A stretch of 64,000 bases of DNA. It comes from Podocnemis expansa. Its lineage: Eukaryota > Chordata > Testudines > Podocnemididae. Shown here piece by piece: positions 35,959-46,521 of the stretch (position 1 is the stretch's first letter; each line of letters opens with the position of its first letter). Position numbers and translations under genes: made by a program. The stretch covers positions 4,304,631-4,368,630 of the forward strand of contig ML682014.1 of assembly GCA_007922195.1 (NCBI GenBank), written 5' to 3'. The notes below the pieces were generated by a model. The model made no database searches and had not been told where the DNA came from. It saw only the letters and a program-made list of their open reading frames with translations.

Positions 35959-36385
35959 ATAACGAACAAGGAGGCCTGTGGCACTTTAAGACTAACAAAC
36001 ATATTTATTGCATGGAGCTTTCGTGGGAAAAAATCCCACTTCATCAGATGCTTTGAGGATGGAGGAACTTACAGAATGAGGTGAAATAAATGCAGGGAAG
36101 TGTAAGTCATGGGAACAGATCATGCTGTAACCACAAATCCAAGCAGTTGTAAAGATTCAAACACTGGGGAAGTGCATACAAAGGAAGATGCAAATTTGCA
36201 AATAAATTCGATCTCAGCAGCTTCTCTTTAATCAAGTTTATTTGCAAATTTGTTTGCATTGCTTCAGGGCTTAATAGGGACTTCAGATTTCTCTCATTAC
36301 AACAGATGATTTGACCTCATCTTCCTCTGTATGCTGTTCCCCAGTGTTTGAATCTTTACAACTGCTTTGATTTGCCGTTACAGTG

Positions 36386-37826
36386 TTGTTACCAACTTTG
36401 CCCACCGACTTGGGGTATGCTCATTTATTAGGGTTGCTTTCTCTATGGGGAAGATAGTACTTCTATTAGTGTGCTGCTTGTGTCACTTGTGTTTCTATAG
36501 AGGTGCGTCTGAGCGGACCGGGTCTATCAGCACTCTCAGCTGACCCCTTATGTGTCCCTGAACTCAGTAGGCTGGGTCACACAGCACTTCTCTGCTGCTA
36601 CCCTTATGTGCCCCTGTACCACACCAAACTAGGCTTGATTATGGATCTTGAGCAGGCTGGGTCAAAACAGCACTTTTCAGCCGCTACCCTTATATGCCCC
36701 TGGACTCAATCAGGCTGGGTCAAAACAGCACTTGTCAGCTGTCACCCTTATATGCCCCTGGACTCAATCAGGCTACTATCCCTATCAATGAGCAAACCTT
36801 ACAGGGTTGTGGGCATTACAGGGATCTTTGGCTAGGTAATAGAAGCATTGCTGCAAAGTGATATAAAGAAACCAAGACCACAAAGGAGAGGGAATGATGT
36901 CTTAAAAGAGTCTGGAAACTGGCTTAATAACAAAAGTCATTTTATTGCTAGGTATCTAAAACTTGTACTACTAATAATAATTACAAAGGAGAGAAGAATA
37001 CCCCAACATACCCAGTTACAGCATTGATAAACATACAAGGAAAGAAGAACACCCAGCTACAATATTACCTAGATTCTACTGTATCAGGCCTAGAGAGAGA
37101 GAGAGACGGGGGTTGTCTCACCACTCTGTGTAGCAGAAAGGTTTCCAGGTTGTGCAGATCAGGGTCAGAGGCTGGATGGAAACAAAGCTCCCACAGCAAT
37201 CAGCAAGGAAGAAAAGCCAAATCCCAGTGGAAATGATACAGCTTTAGATCCAAGCATCAGGACTCAATCCAGACTCACACAGGATTCAGAAAGGATCCAG
37301 TCAGGACTTGCACAGGACACACACACTACACTACTGCACTACTGTTGGATGTGGGTAAAGGTTTTTTATAAAGACTTGTTTATGTGGCCAATACACATTC
37401 CTGGCTGGGTGTAATGGTTCAGAGAAGCTCACAATACAGTCAGGCAGGCTCAGTATTTTGGGTATCAATTATCACATCTGTGACTAGAATGGTCTGATAA
37501 TTGCTGAGTTTGTTCGTTCTGGTGTGAGATCCCCCATCAGGCAATGCTTCCCTGCTTCTTCAATCCCAGAGTTCAGTACGGCTCTTGCTTCTTCAATCCC
37601 AGAGTTCAGTGCAGCTTCTGCTTTGGAGTCTGGTTCTCCATAGTCAATGCAAATAAAGCTCCATGGTGCTGATGGCTTTTGGATATGGGTAGATTAGGAA
37701 AAGGATGTCTCCCATTTCCTACTGTTTTTGGTATTCAGTTCAAGCAGAGGTTGGGGGATGTGTGGGGGGGGAGGCACAGGCTAGATACTATGCTCTGATT
37801 CCTCAAGAACACAGAGCTAACATGTA
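36386..37826. mobile_element. Unclassified 1.44-kb insertion inside the PLE
   Basis: 'acagtg' occurs on both sides (36380-36385 and 37827-37832), and joining across it restores the PLE order seen in other copies. With one mismatch the duplicate extends to 8 bases ('ttacagtg' against 'taacagtg'). The insert begins 'ttgttaccaact' and ends 'gagctaacatgta'. A 'tgtt..' start and a '..aaca' near the end would fit a solo LTR, but the exact boundary and duplication length do not settle it. Frames of 110 codons or fewer; a 58-bp minisatellite (36527-36775), an (ag)n run (37092-37107) and a 27-base repeat 'gcttcttcaatcccagagtt' (37554 and 37587) lie inside. Confidence 0.6.
36527..36775. repeat. 58-bp minisatellite
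   Basis: Units start with 'aggctgggtcaaaacagcac' at 36654 and 36712 and with the terminal partial unit at 36770, exactly 58 bases apart. A related unit starts at 36569 with about 27 extra bases before the next one, and a partial copy precedes it from 36527. Each unit contains 'cccttatatgcccctggact'. Confidence 0.85.
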
Positions 37827-38030
37827 ACAGTGTGACCCAGTCCCATGACTGACACATCCTTGCATTTATTTTCTCCCATTCTGTAAGGTCCCCCATCTTC
37901 AAAGTGTCTGATGAAATGGGATTTTCTTCCATGAAAGCTCATGCAATAAATATATTTGTTAGTCTTTAAGTGTCACAGGACTCCTTGTTTGTTTTACTGA
38001 ACTAGACTCATATGGCTACCCCTTTGGAAC

Positions 38031-39011
38031 TTTTGAAGTTTAAGATGTTAGATTAAGTCCAAGGGAAATAGAATTACTGGGGGTTGGGGGAGGCATGATG
38101 GGAGAGGGGTAAGTTGTTAAAAACCCTGAGACAAATTGCAGAATCACATGCAACATTTATTTCTAACATGACTTTGCAATTGCTCATATTATCATGACCA
38201 CATATGCACTTACGTGGTGCGTGACTCTCTCTCCACATATGCTCAATGAAATGTAACTCTTTAACAAAATGTAGGTAAACTACTGGAGATTTTGTCGTCC
38301 CCTGAGATATTCTCCTATCTTCAGTTTTAAAACCAGACTCAGTTGGCCTAATTCTTCTTCCATTGTATTCAGTGACAAAGACCAAATTGATTCAGGGGGA
38401 AGCATATTTAGGCCAAGAATCTATTTTTGAAAGTTTAGAAAACAATATTACCTCATCACCATGCATGAAGAGGCCTACTTTCAGTCTTAAGTAACAGAAA
38501 AGTGGCATAGTTTTCTGAGAAGTCCTGTCTCAGAGGGGAAGTTCTCAGAGGGATGCAAACCCTCCATAATTAATCTTGTATCATTCATGAGCTAATCTCA
38601 GTCAGAGTAATGCTAAATTGATTTAGGTTACCATATATGGGGTCAGCAATAATGCAGAGATTTTCATTGTTTACTATACATACAAGTGCCATATATATTC
38701 TCTCTCTCTCTCACGCACACCCCCACACACCCCACCCCGCTTCATGGAACATTAAGCCTACGTCATTAGAGATCCATTAAGAGGAAGAGGTTGAGACAGC
38801 AGCTATATTTGATCCAGCTTTGTGCAAATGCAGGAAAAAGAGGCAACAGATTTTTACTTAATCTATTATGTGGCAAAACTTTTGGATCTAACATGCTCAC
38901 TCATTTTGGAATACATTATTAATCCTCAATTATGTCAAAATGCTGTATACATAATTTTAAAAAGTCCAAATTCAAAATTGTTTGTATGAAAATTTCTTCA
39001 ATTATCAGACA
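38031..39011. other. Unique sequence, no gene seen
   Basis: A (tc)n/(ca)n-rich patch lies at 38699-38735. A 103-codon minus frame (38074-38385) lacks recognisable motifs. Confidence 0.45.
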
Positions 39012-39019
39012 AAAATAAG

Positions 39020-39276
39020 TAGAGCCCTGGACGGATACAAATATGTGGAACCGTATCCAAACTGCATCCACAAGAAATGTCCTTGGATATCCATGTTGTA
39101 TCCACAGATGCAGACATAATGCGGATATCCGCATATTTGCAGGGCTCTCACTCTGTGCAGATAAAAATATGTGGATCCGTATCCGATCTGCATCCACAAG
39201 AAATGGTCCACGGATATCCGTGTTGTATCCGTGGATGTGGATATAATGCAGATATCTGTGGATTTGCAGGGCTCTA
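39020..39276. mobile_element. Head-to-tail dimer of a hAT-like MITE with perfect 8-bp duplication
   Basis: Identical 'aaaataag' flanks lie at 39012-39019 and 39277-39284. The outer ends are 'tagagccctgg' and 'cagggctcta'. The interior is two tandem units of 129 and 128 bp (39020-39148 and 39149-39276). Each runs 'aaatatgtgga.ccgtatcc', 'ctgcatccacaagaaatg', 'ggatatcc.tgttgtatcc' and 'gcagggctct'. The internal junction keeps the right terminus of unit 1 followed by a left end that has lost its 'tagagccc'. Only the outermost ends are flanked by the duplication, so the dimer moved as one element. Confidence 0.88.
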
Positions 39277-39284
39277 AAAATAAG

Positions 39285-40092
39285 TATATTAGCGAATAAA
39301 GGAAAGTCAGCATTTAATGCAGTAGCTCCATGGAAATTAATTTTGCAATTGTAGGGTGTTGCTATTTAGCAACTTCAAATCAGTTATCCAGAATTCCTGA
39401 CAATATTAGACATAAAAATAATCACCATTTAATAACAAAAGATATTCTCACTTTGTTCGTATGTGTTATATTATCATGGCAATTGGATTTATCAGTGTTT
39501 GTGGTAGCCAAAGATGCAGAGAGCTTTTTCAGGTACATTTTTAATATGACAAAAATAAGTTTGATTTCAAACTTTTAGAGTTTTGCACCACAGTTTTGTG
39601 TGATATTAGTTCAGCTCTACAATCACAGGATAGACATCTTTTCACACCCTAAGAATTTGGCATTTTAAAATGGGGCAGCTGCTCCCTGAAACCAGCTGGC
39701 AGATGAAATGGTTCATCATGTAATGTAATTTAAAGGACTGCTGCACTTGCATGGCTTTGTGCCTCACCTCCTCCTGTGCCCCTGACAGTCTACCCTCAGT
39801 AACTTTCCAGGTGCTCCCAAGGTACTGTTGCAAGCAGAGTTGGGATTAAGAACCTGGCCTGACATCTCTCAATATCTATTAACTAAAAGGAAACTCTGTG
39901 CACTGAAAACAGAAAAATGCTATATTGGAAGAAACAGCATATGCAAGGTAAGCATACAGGAGCCAAACAAAGAGGGGATGGGAATGGGGTGGGGAAGGAA
40001 AAACAAAGTTGCTTTTTATAAGGTCTCATGGAAAGAACAGTTGTATTACACTTAACAAGGTTCTTATCTCAGGATCCTGCTTCTGAATTTCC
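39285..40092. other. Unique sequence, no gene seen
   Basis: No recognisable repeat or gene. Confidence 0.4.
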
Positions 40093-40100
40093 AATGTTTG

Positions 40101-40389
40101 AGCATATCTACACCAGCAGCAGCAAACTCACTGACATCAGATTGACTGATCTGGCTCGACTGAGCAGCAGTGAAGACAAATGACTTGGAAGTTGATATAG
40201 TAAAACCACTTCTTCAGGTGGCATAGTGCTGCACTGATGGGAACACATGTTCTGTTGGTGCAGCACAGAGGAGATGGCATGTAGTAGGGAAATTTATGAA
40301 GCTAACAAGCGTGATGCAAGCTATTCGGCATAGCTTGCATGACTTCTGGTCACCTACTGCTGAGTTTCACCAGTGTAGACCTGGTCTTA
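40101..40389. mobile_element. MITE with 'tctacac' ends
   Basis: The left end 'agcatatctacaccag' and the inverted right end 'taagaccaggtctacactgg' share 'tctacac'. 'gtttg' flanks both sides (40096-40100 and 40390-40394). The interior holds 'gctgcactgatgggaacaca' and 'gttggtgcagcac', an imperfect internal palindrome, plus 'gcaagctattcggcatagcttgc', a shorter one. It is non-coding. The end motif is related to, but not the same as, that of the MITEs at 7.8 and 24.1 kb. Confidence 0.6.
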
Positions 40390-40394
40390 GTTTG

Positions 40395-41604
40395 TAAAAT
40401 CTGTGGGTCTGAAACACACACACCCCGCCCTTACTTTTGAAATACCTCTCATCTGCTCAGCTTCTTATTCCAGCAGTCCATCCTCAGGCAAGGCTACCCA
40501 TGCTGTCCTCTGTCCTTTAGAAAGGTAGTACTCCCCTTCACATTAAAATACTGAGGTCAGAGGTGGCTGGAGATGCTCAACACCTCAGAACGATGGAACT
40601 TTATTTTTAACTGTGGTTTGTATGAGCCTAACTGCAACTCTTAGTACTCTGTGCATCATAAAAATGTGCAAGGGATGTGTTAAGAGTGAAAAAAATTACA
40701 AGGGCCAGTTTCTAAAGCCAAAAACAAAATGGGGGGGGGGAGAAAAGGGTCAGGCTAGTTTATCTTTGATATGCTTTACTCAAGTATCTACTGGAGCAAA
40801 GAAATGCCAGCTAAATGAAAAAAATGGGAGTGTCTTGCTTTTGTGGTTGTTCATCAGTAAATTTAGATTCTCAGACACAGAGTTTCAAACCAGGCTGCTT
40901 ACTTTTAGTACCCAGGTGATGAAAGTTGAAATCCATGCATAATGAAACATTCACTGCCCTTAAAACAATATAGCTGTGAAATTATATCAGATTGCAGAAA
41001 ATGCATTTCAGGGACTATAGTATGGAGCCATTTAGCTGTAAACATAGAACTACTAGATGAGTCATGTAATGGTAGGTGACTTCGGCGGTGATTTTGGATT
41101 AATTGGTTATTTTGTACAGCATTTTGAATGTGTTTAAAAATGTGCAAAATTACTAAAAAGATGACAGGTTAGCATTGTTAATAACATTTGCTTTTGACAG
41201 AGAACAGAACATTTGCAGTATACATGCACAAACTTATAGCTCAGTTACCTATGCACAATTGTCTTTTCAGGGCTATGACCTAATGAGACTAGTGCACAAC
41301 ATTAAGCAGGGTATTTAGCAAAGTTTACAACTTAAAGAAAATATAGATATTTCTTTGGTACCAGAATTATAAATACTATCCGAGGACTTGGCTGTGCCGC
41401 TATGCCACAGAAGCTTTCTGTTTTGCAAAATTTCACACTCTCAGAAGTGCTGCTGAGACCATGATATTAAGAATTGTCTACCCACTTGTGTGGTCTCTAC
41501 CCCCTTAGTAACTGAGTGGTTCACTTAAATTTTTTAAATTTATTCTTGCTTCCTCCCAGAGATATGAAAAGGTTGTCTTTATACAGGCAAGGGGTCAATG
41601 CCAC
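40395..41604. other. Unique sequence, no gene seen
   Basis: A G10 run lies at 40731-40740. A 109-codon frame (40613-40942) has no recognised motif. Confidence 0.4.
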
Positions 41605-41740
41605 AGGGATGAAATCACCTGCTAAGGTGTCACAGAATCTGTGACAGAGTTGGAAACTTAACCCAGATCTTAGTACCAGTCCACAGCCTTAACTGCAAGA
41701 TCAGCCTTTCATCCCCAAACCCTTGTCCTGCTTTTCACAA
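41605..41740 (-). repeat. MIR/CORE-SINE relic
   Basis: On the plus strand, 'cacctgctaaggtgtcacag' leads to 'acagagttggaaacttaacc', 'cagatcttagtaccagtcca' and 'cagccttaactgcaagatca'. This is the antisense MIR order (core, then the tRNA-like head with B- and A-box remnants). Divergence is high. Confidence 0.6.
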
Positions 41741-42539
41741 GGAGGGAAGATCTTCTCAAGCCATTTGCTCCTTCAGAGAATGAACTGTGTGGCTGTACAA
41801 ATAAAAAAAGTACTTTAATGACCTTAGATATATGACTCCACTTTTAATGTTCTTAGTGTGTATGTAATGAGTACAGCTGTAATGACCGGGGAATAAGAAC
41901 TGCTGCCTATATGAGTGTTACTTCTAGACGTAGAGCAGCCTGATGTTACTGCATTTTGATGTTACCCTCATTGTGTTGTACTGTGGATTAGATATTTAAG
42001 AAGTGAATTGCATATACAGCTGCCACAATACTAGAACAATTTTACTATATTTTGGGAGGGAGGGTAGAGAATTAAGCTTGCACATAGAATTTTAAAAATA
42101 TCAGTCTTTGCTAAGCACTTTGGTTTACTAAGGTTTACCTCCAGTGACTATCCATAACATACATGAGCTTCTTTGAAGTAATTTCTGGGGAGAAGGATAA
42201 AAATCAAGACTCCTTTCTACACTTCCACTTCCCTCGGTCTCTCTCTAAACTGTTGCTTTGCGACACCTCCATGGTAACATGACTTCAACACAAACTTCAA
42301 TAGCTATCAAAGGGCTGTGACGTACTGTGTGGGTATTCAGGGCAAGGCCAATTTACTCAGACTTGCATTAGGGACTAGCATTCGTCCCTCTGAAATAAGG
42401 GAAGATGTGGACTCATCTGCTAAATCCACAGCTGTATCTCTATCCAACCTTCCCCAAAATTCAAAGATGCTCAGATCTGGGTGTCTGGTTCATCTTAAGT
42501 TGTTATGATAGATTTACCAAATACGAGAACATTGCCGAT
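41741..42539. other. Unique sequence, no gene seen
   Basis: No recognisable repeat or gene. Confidence 0.4.
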
Positions 42540-42815
42540 TTTGCACGCGGGCCCGATTCCACCTTGGGGCCCTGCCACCGCTGCCAGCCTGGCCATAGAT
42601 CCCTGGCCAGGAACGGGGCTGGGAGAGGCAGACGCCACCATGGGTGGCCTGGCTTGAATTCCCAGCCGGGGACAGGGCCTGGAGTGGCAGCTGCAGCCGC
42701 GGGTGGCCTGGCCCCAGATCTGTGGCCAGAGACATGGCTGGGAGAGGCAGGGGCTGCGCTAGGAATTCGGGGCACCGGCACTGGGACTTGGGACACGAGC
42801 CTCGTGTGCTAGGCA
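42540..42815. repeat. GC-rich block with ~60-bp internal repeat
   Basis: 'gggtggcctggc' occurs at 42642 and 42701, 59 bases apart. 'atggctgggagaggcag'-type words recur at about 42614 and 42734. The base composition jumps far above the flanks at a sharp edge near 42540, which suggests an inserted element. No terminal inverted repeat could be defined. Overlapping frames on both strands (up to 135 codons) are a composition effect. Confidence 0.55.
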
Positions 42816-43413
42816 CCAGGAATGCTCCTGACCAAATATACTGTACATCTTTTGTAAGCCTCACATCTACAGAGCTGCAAACTCAAAACAACATATAGTT
42901 CACATCACTTACCAATAGATAAGAACAAAAGTTTAAAGGAAATAAAGCAAGAAAATAATGATAAGGGAAGCTAATTACCTGTATTGGAATTTAATTAGGA
43001 AAAATAGCAGATTCACTATACTCCTGAGAAGAGTGGCATTGGGTTCTAAGACCAAAAGGGATCTGAATAGTTTTCCAAATCAGGAAAGAAACAGTGTGTA
43101 GTCATCAAATTGTATACTGTGGCTTTGTTTAAGTTATTTGAGGGAAGATTTTCACCTCTTGAATGACAGCAGTATTTACCTGAACACCTAACAGGGGTTT
43201 TGGGGGGGGTTGGGGAGGGCAGAGTGGGGAAAGGTACATGCTGTCTCTACAATGGCTTCTTTTTCTTAAAATTTTCTGTTTATGCTCTCACCAATGCAGG
43301 TCCATGAGTGGAACCACAAAATGGAAGGGGATACAAAATGTGCTCCAAGCATTTGGTCAACTACAAACATTTTAGCCACTATGTCATCTATTCCAGTACT
43401 TAAGTGACAGTGT
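42816..43413. other. Unique sequence, no gene seen
   Basis: A G-rich stretch lies at 43195-43225. Nothing else. Confidence 0.4.
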
Positions 43414-43418
43414 TTTAA

Positions 43419-43591
43419 ACAAACAAGGAGTCTGCTGTCACTTTTAAAGAGTAACAAATGTATTTATTGCAAGAGCTTTTGTGGGAGAGAATCCCACCCA
43501 AGCATCTGACAAAGTGGGATTCTCTCCCACGAAAGCTCATGCAAGAAATAAATGTGTTACTCTTTAAAAGTGCCACCAGACTCCCTGTTTG
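43419..43591. mobile_element. Compact PLE palindrome: two inverted ends joined at the ribozyme-like core
   Basis: The left arm 43419-43497 ('caaacaaggagtctg' to 'gagagaatcccac') is the near-perfect inverse of the right arm 43514-43591 ('gtgggattctctcccac' to 'ctccctgtttg'). Only about 16 bases separate them ('ccaagcatctgacaaa'). Both arms carry 'gtaacaaatg'/'atgtgttac' and 'tttaaa' in register. The right arm keeps a complete hammerhead-like fold at 43502-43542 with six perfect stem II pairs. There is no coding or interior PLE sequence. High arm identity suggests a young copy or gene conversion between the arms. Confidence 0.88.
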
Positions 43592-45094
43592 AAAACACTT
43601 GCATGATGCAAAGCTCCCTCTTCCATGAAACCTACTTGGTATGGCTCTGTCCCTCCCATATACCAACACTCCTGCCATTACTACTGAACAGATGAACTAG
43701 CAACGGTGGGAAATTTTAGAAAGAGGAAATGTTTAAAACTACAGTATCTCTCAATACTTCTCATGTGCAACCTTATTTAGCTTGGGAGGTCTAATGAAGT
43801 CATTCAAGATGGTTTTTCTGCAGTGTGATTTTATCTATGCTGTTGACTGAGATACAGGAACATTTGTTCAACTGCTAGGACTAATTCAATTTGCAAAAAT
43901 TTCCAATTCCTTTTTTATTTTCACCTCAACACCTCTCCAATATGACATACAAATTATATTCAAGCAAAGTCAATTATGAAAACTCATTAGCAGCTACTGG
44001 CAAATGCTCTGGGTGCACAGGTTTACTTTTTGCAAGTGTCAAGAGTCACAGGTTTCATGCAACATACACTACGCAAAAAACCCTTTTCATGTCACTCTAC
44101 TAACAACTGGCAATATAATCTCACTATCTTTTGTACAAGAAGAGAGTGGCAATTTCCATTCTGCTTATCTTTACTTTAAATACAACATATTGTACAGGAC
44201 CATTATTTCCAAATCATTCCTTAACTTCCCCCCTCTCCCACCAGTTTTTACTTCTCATTCTGCCACAGACACCCACTTGAACAGCATAAGCCATCTGTAG
44301 TTTATAAAACACCTTTAAGCTATTGTTTTAAAATTTATACCTTTTAGGGGTTTTCCTATTTATTTCCTGCTGATATCAGCTGTCTGCCAAAAGCAATCTT
44401 AATGGATACTAACATATTCATATTGAACATTTGATCCAGAATTTTTTTCAGATAATAAGCAGAGTGAACATCTGTGAGAAGTAGATAATTTTTAATATTT
44501 ATGGATAGTTCATTTCCATGTTATAATCCTAAAGATGGGATCAGGTTTGTAAATCTTTGTACACTGCAAATCATTGCTGTGTATTCCCATCATGGTTAGG
44601 TAATCAAGGGAACAGAGGTTTTGAAAATGGAATACCAATATGTTTACTAATTAATGTTGGAGCAAAGGTCTCACCATTACTTGCATTAAACCCAATATTA
44701 TGTAGAGTATCTGTGTGAAAAGGGTGATCTTGCACATTTTAAGCTTATCGTGATGCCTTTATTTCAAGGGACCAAGTGTGTTTTGGAAACATATCTAGAT
44801 TTTATAAAGAAAACCACAAACCCAGGGAGAAAAAAACAACTATTTTGGCCAATTAAAAGTAGCCATTCTGTACTTTGTGAATTAAAAAGCTACAAGATGA
44901 GAAAGGCAAGATCTGAGTGTGATTCTAGGACTACTTGACATCAACTGGCAGAGGGCACAGGGATCTCCTGGGTTCCAAAAAAAGCAGTCATGTGAAATGT
45001 ATACTGATAGCATGTATTACACTGCTGATCACAAAAATCTATATGTATATAAGCGTAAAGAGTTCTGGATATCTACTAGTTTGTATAGTATAGC
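43592..45094. other. Unique AT-rich sequence, no gene seen
   Basis: No recognisable repeat. Frames of 98 codons or fewer. Confidence 0.45.
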
Positions 45095-45330
45095 ATAATA
45101 TATAGAACCCTGCAGATCCATGGGTATCCACTGCAGATCCGCAGGTATTTGCACCTCCAGATGCGGGTGCAGATAACTGCAGACCCATTGCTGCGGATTG
45201 ACCCATGGATGCAGAGTCTATTTTTGTCTGCCCAAGGTGTGATCTGTCACTGCGGCTACTGCTATGATCTGTGTCAGCAGCACACAGGGGAACAAGGAAG
45301 CGCTCCAGCCAATCCTCGCTCATTTTCCAC
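45095..45330. mobile_element. Relic of the 'agagccctg' hAT-like family
   Basis: 'tagaaccctgcagatccatg' and the following 'gggtatccactgcagatccg' recall the ends of the 39.0-kb dimer. The inner part 'cagcacacaggggaacaagg' and 'aagcgctccagccaatcct' (about 45278-45318) is shared, inverted, with 46965-47000, which links this copy to the larger element there. Confidence 0.55.
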
Positions 45331-45548
45331 TGGAGGCTCACAGAGCTCAGATTCTGCTCCCAAATGAATAGTACACACCCGCTTATTAGTTGTACCTCAG
45401 GGTTACCACTGCACTTAACACCCAACACTGAACTATTTATAGTGAGTACAAGAATACATTAATTAAGAAGAACAGAGAATCAAATGATAGTAAGAACACT
45501 GGAAAGAAATGGTTACCTCCAAAACAGAAGCATAATAGACTTGCTAGG

Positions 45549-45640
45549 GCATGGGTTCTCAACTCATTTGGTGTTGCAAAATGGTTTTCAAAATGGTTGG
45601 GAGGGCTCCCAATGGTGCACAGTACACAGATGCCCCTCCC
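45549..45640 (+). mobile_element. Left end of a hAT-like element
   Basis: 'catgggttctcaactcattt' and 'gttttcaaaatggttgggag' are typical of hAT MITE ends. The right end is not found, and the downstream GC-richer stretch to about 45980 may belong to it. Confidence 0.4.
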
Positions 45641-46263
45641 CATAGCCCCCACACCATCGATGCACTGCCCAGTGACAGTACTTTAGGTGGCAGCTAAAAG
45701 CGGCCCCCACTCCTGGGAAAAAAAAACCAAACAACTGCCTTCAAAGGCAATTTTAGTACTGTGAGGCTTGAGAAGCAGCCATTCTGGACAGTTTTGATGA
45801 TGGTGTCTCATAGGGCATCCCCACTGCTGAAGAAAGTTGCTGCACTTTCAGTTTTGACAGCAGTTGTTAAGGGGGCAGCAGCCACAATCAGTCTAGTGCT
45901 GCAACTCTCCTCACCACTGAAAGACCTCATGGGGTTTTCTTTTGGCAGCAAGGGAGGGAAGGGGCTTTCTGTGGTAGGCTGATTTGCAGCAACACATTCA
46001 CTGTGCTAGAACATAAATTTTATTCAGAAGACAGTTTGAAGTCTACTACTGAATAGCATGTCCCAAATCCTCTTTCTGAGTATCAACCATGATGGCAGAG
46101 ATCTCCACCTCCCCTCCCATCATAAAACTGAGCCTGGCAGCAGCTTGTCTTCACTGATTGAAGGATTCCAGATGTACATCTATGCCTCAAGCAATGCCCC
46201 AAAAAACTTAATTATCCTAATTAGGATTAAAGACAATCTGTGCTTCTCTGGGGCAGAACTGGT

Positions 46264-46278
46264 TGGGGGGGGGGGGGG
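46264..46278. repeat. G-tract
   Basis: A run of about 15 G after 'ggtt', followed by another G6 at 46285 and a T-tract at 46319-46334. Sequencing depth and indel calls here may be unreliable. Confidence 0.85.
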
Positions 46279-46521
46279 AAAATGGGGGGTTGTTAGTTTT
46301 CTTAAGATTTTCTCTCTTTCTTTTTTTTTTTTTTCCTGCAGCCCTGGCCATCTATTCATTAGCAGCTGACTAAATATGCAAATAGATTTCCATTATAAGA
46401 TATGCAGTGACCAATCAGGGGAAGGAATCTGCCACATCTGTTTTGATGCATTCTACCTCTGAGTGACTGGCCTTTAACTACAAGGCCTTAAAATGTTCAT
46501 TTTCAGTATAGTATATATTAT

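Larger units (their letters stand above)
35959..38030. mobile_element. Penelope-like element, inverted dimer, split by a 1.44-kb insertion
   Basis: The left arm (35961-36190) is antisense. It starts 'aacaaggaggcctgtggcac', keeps an intact ribozyme-like core at 36010-36051, then runs through the 'acttacagaatg' and 'caaacactgggga' blocks. The centre (36190-36340) contains the inverted pair 'tttgcaaataaa' and 'tttatttgcaaat'. The right arm is sense: 36340-36385 ('ttccccagtgtttgaatc' to 'gttacagtg'), then 37833-38030, with a core at 37904-37944 and the full 3' terminus 'ggctacccctttggaac'. 'gaagtttaga' (35949-35958) and 'gaagtttaaga' (38035-38045) are a plausible target duplication. No coding part remains. 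Confidence 0.8.

Noticed and set aside
36386..37826. Confident call of an endogenous retrovirus LTR
   Set aside because: The termini and duplication length do not fit TG...CA with a 4-6 bp duplication cleanly, and no internal retroviral sequence is present.
42405..42864. 135- and 116-codon frames on opposite strands
   Set aside because: They run from unique DNA into a GC-rich repeat block. The internal ~60-bp repeat explains the open phase.
45039..45428. 129-codon minus frame
   Set aside because: It spans a relic of the 'tagagccctg' element and inherits its open phase from that GC-richer sequence.
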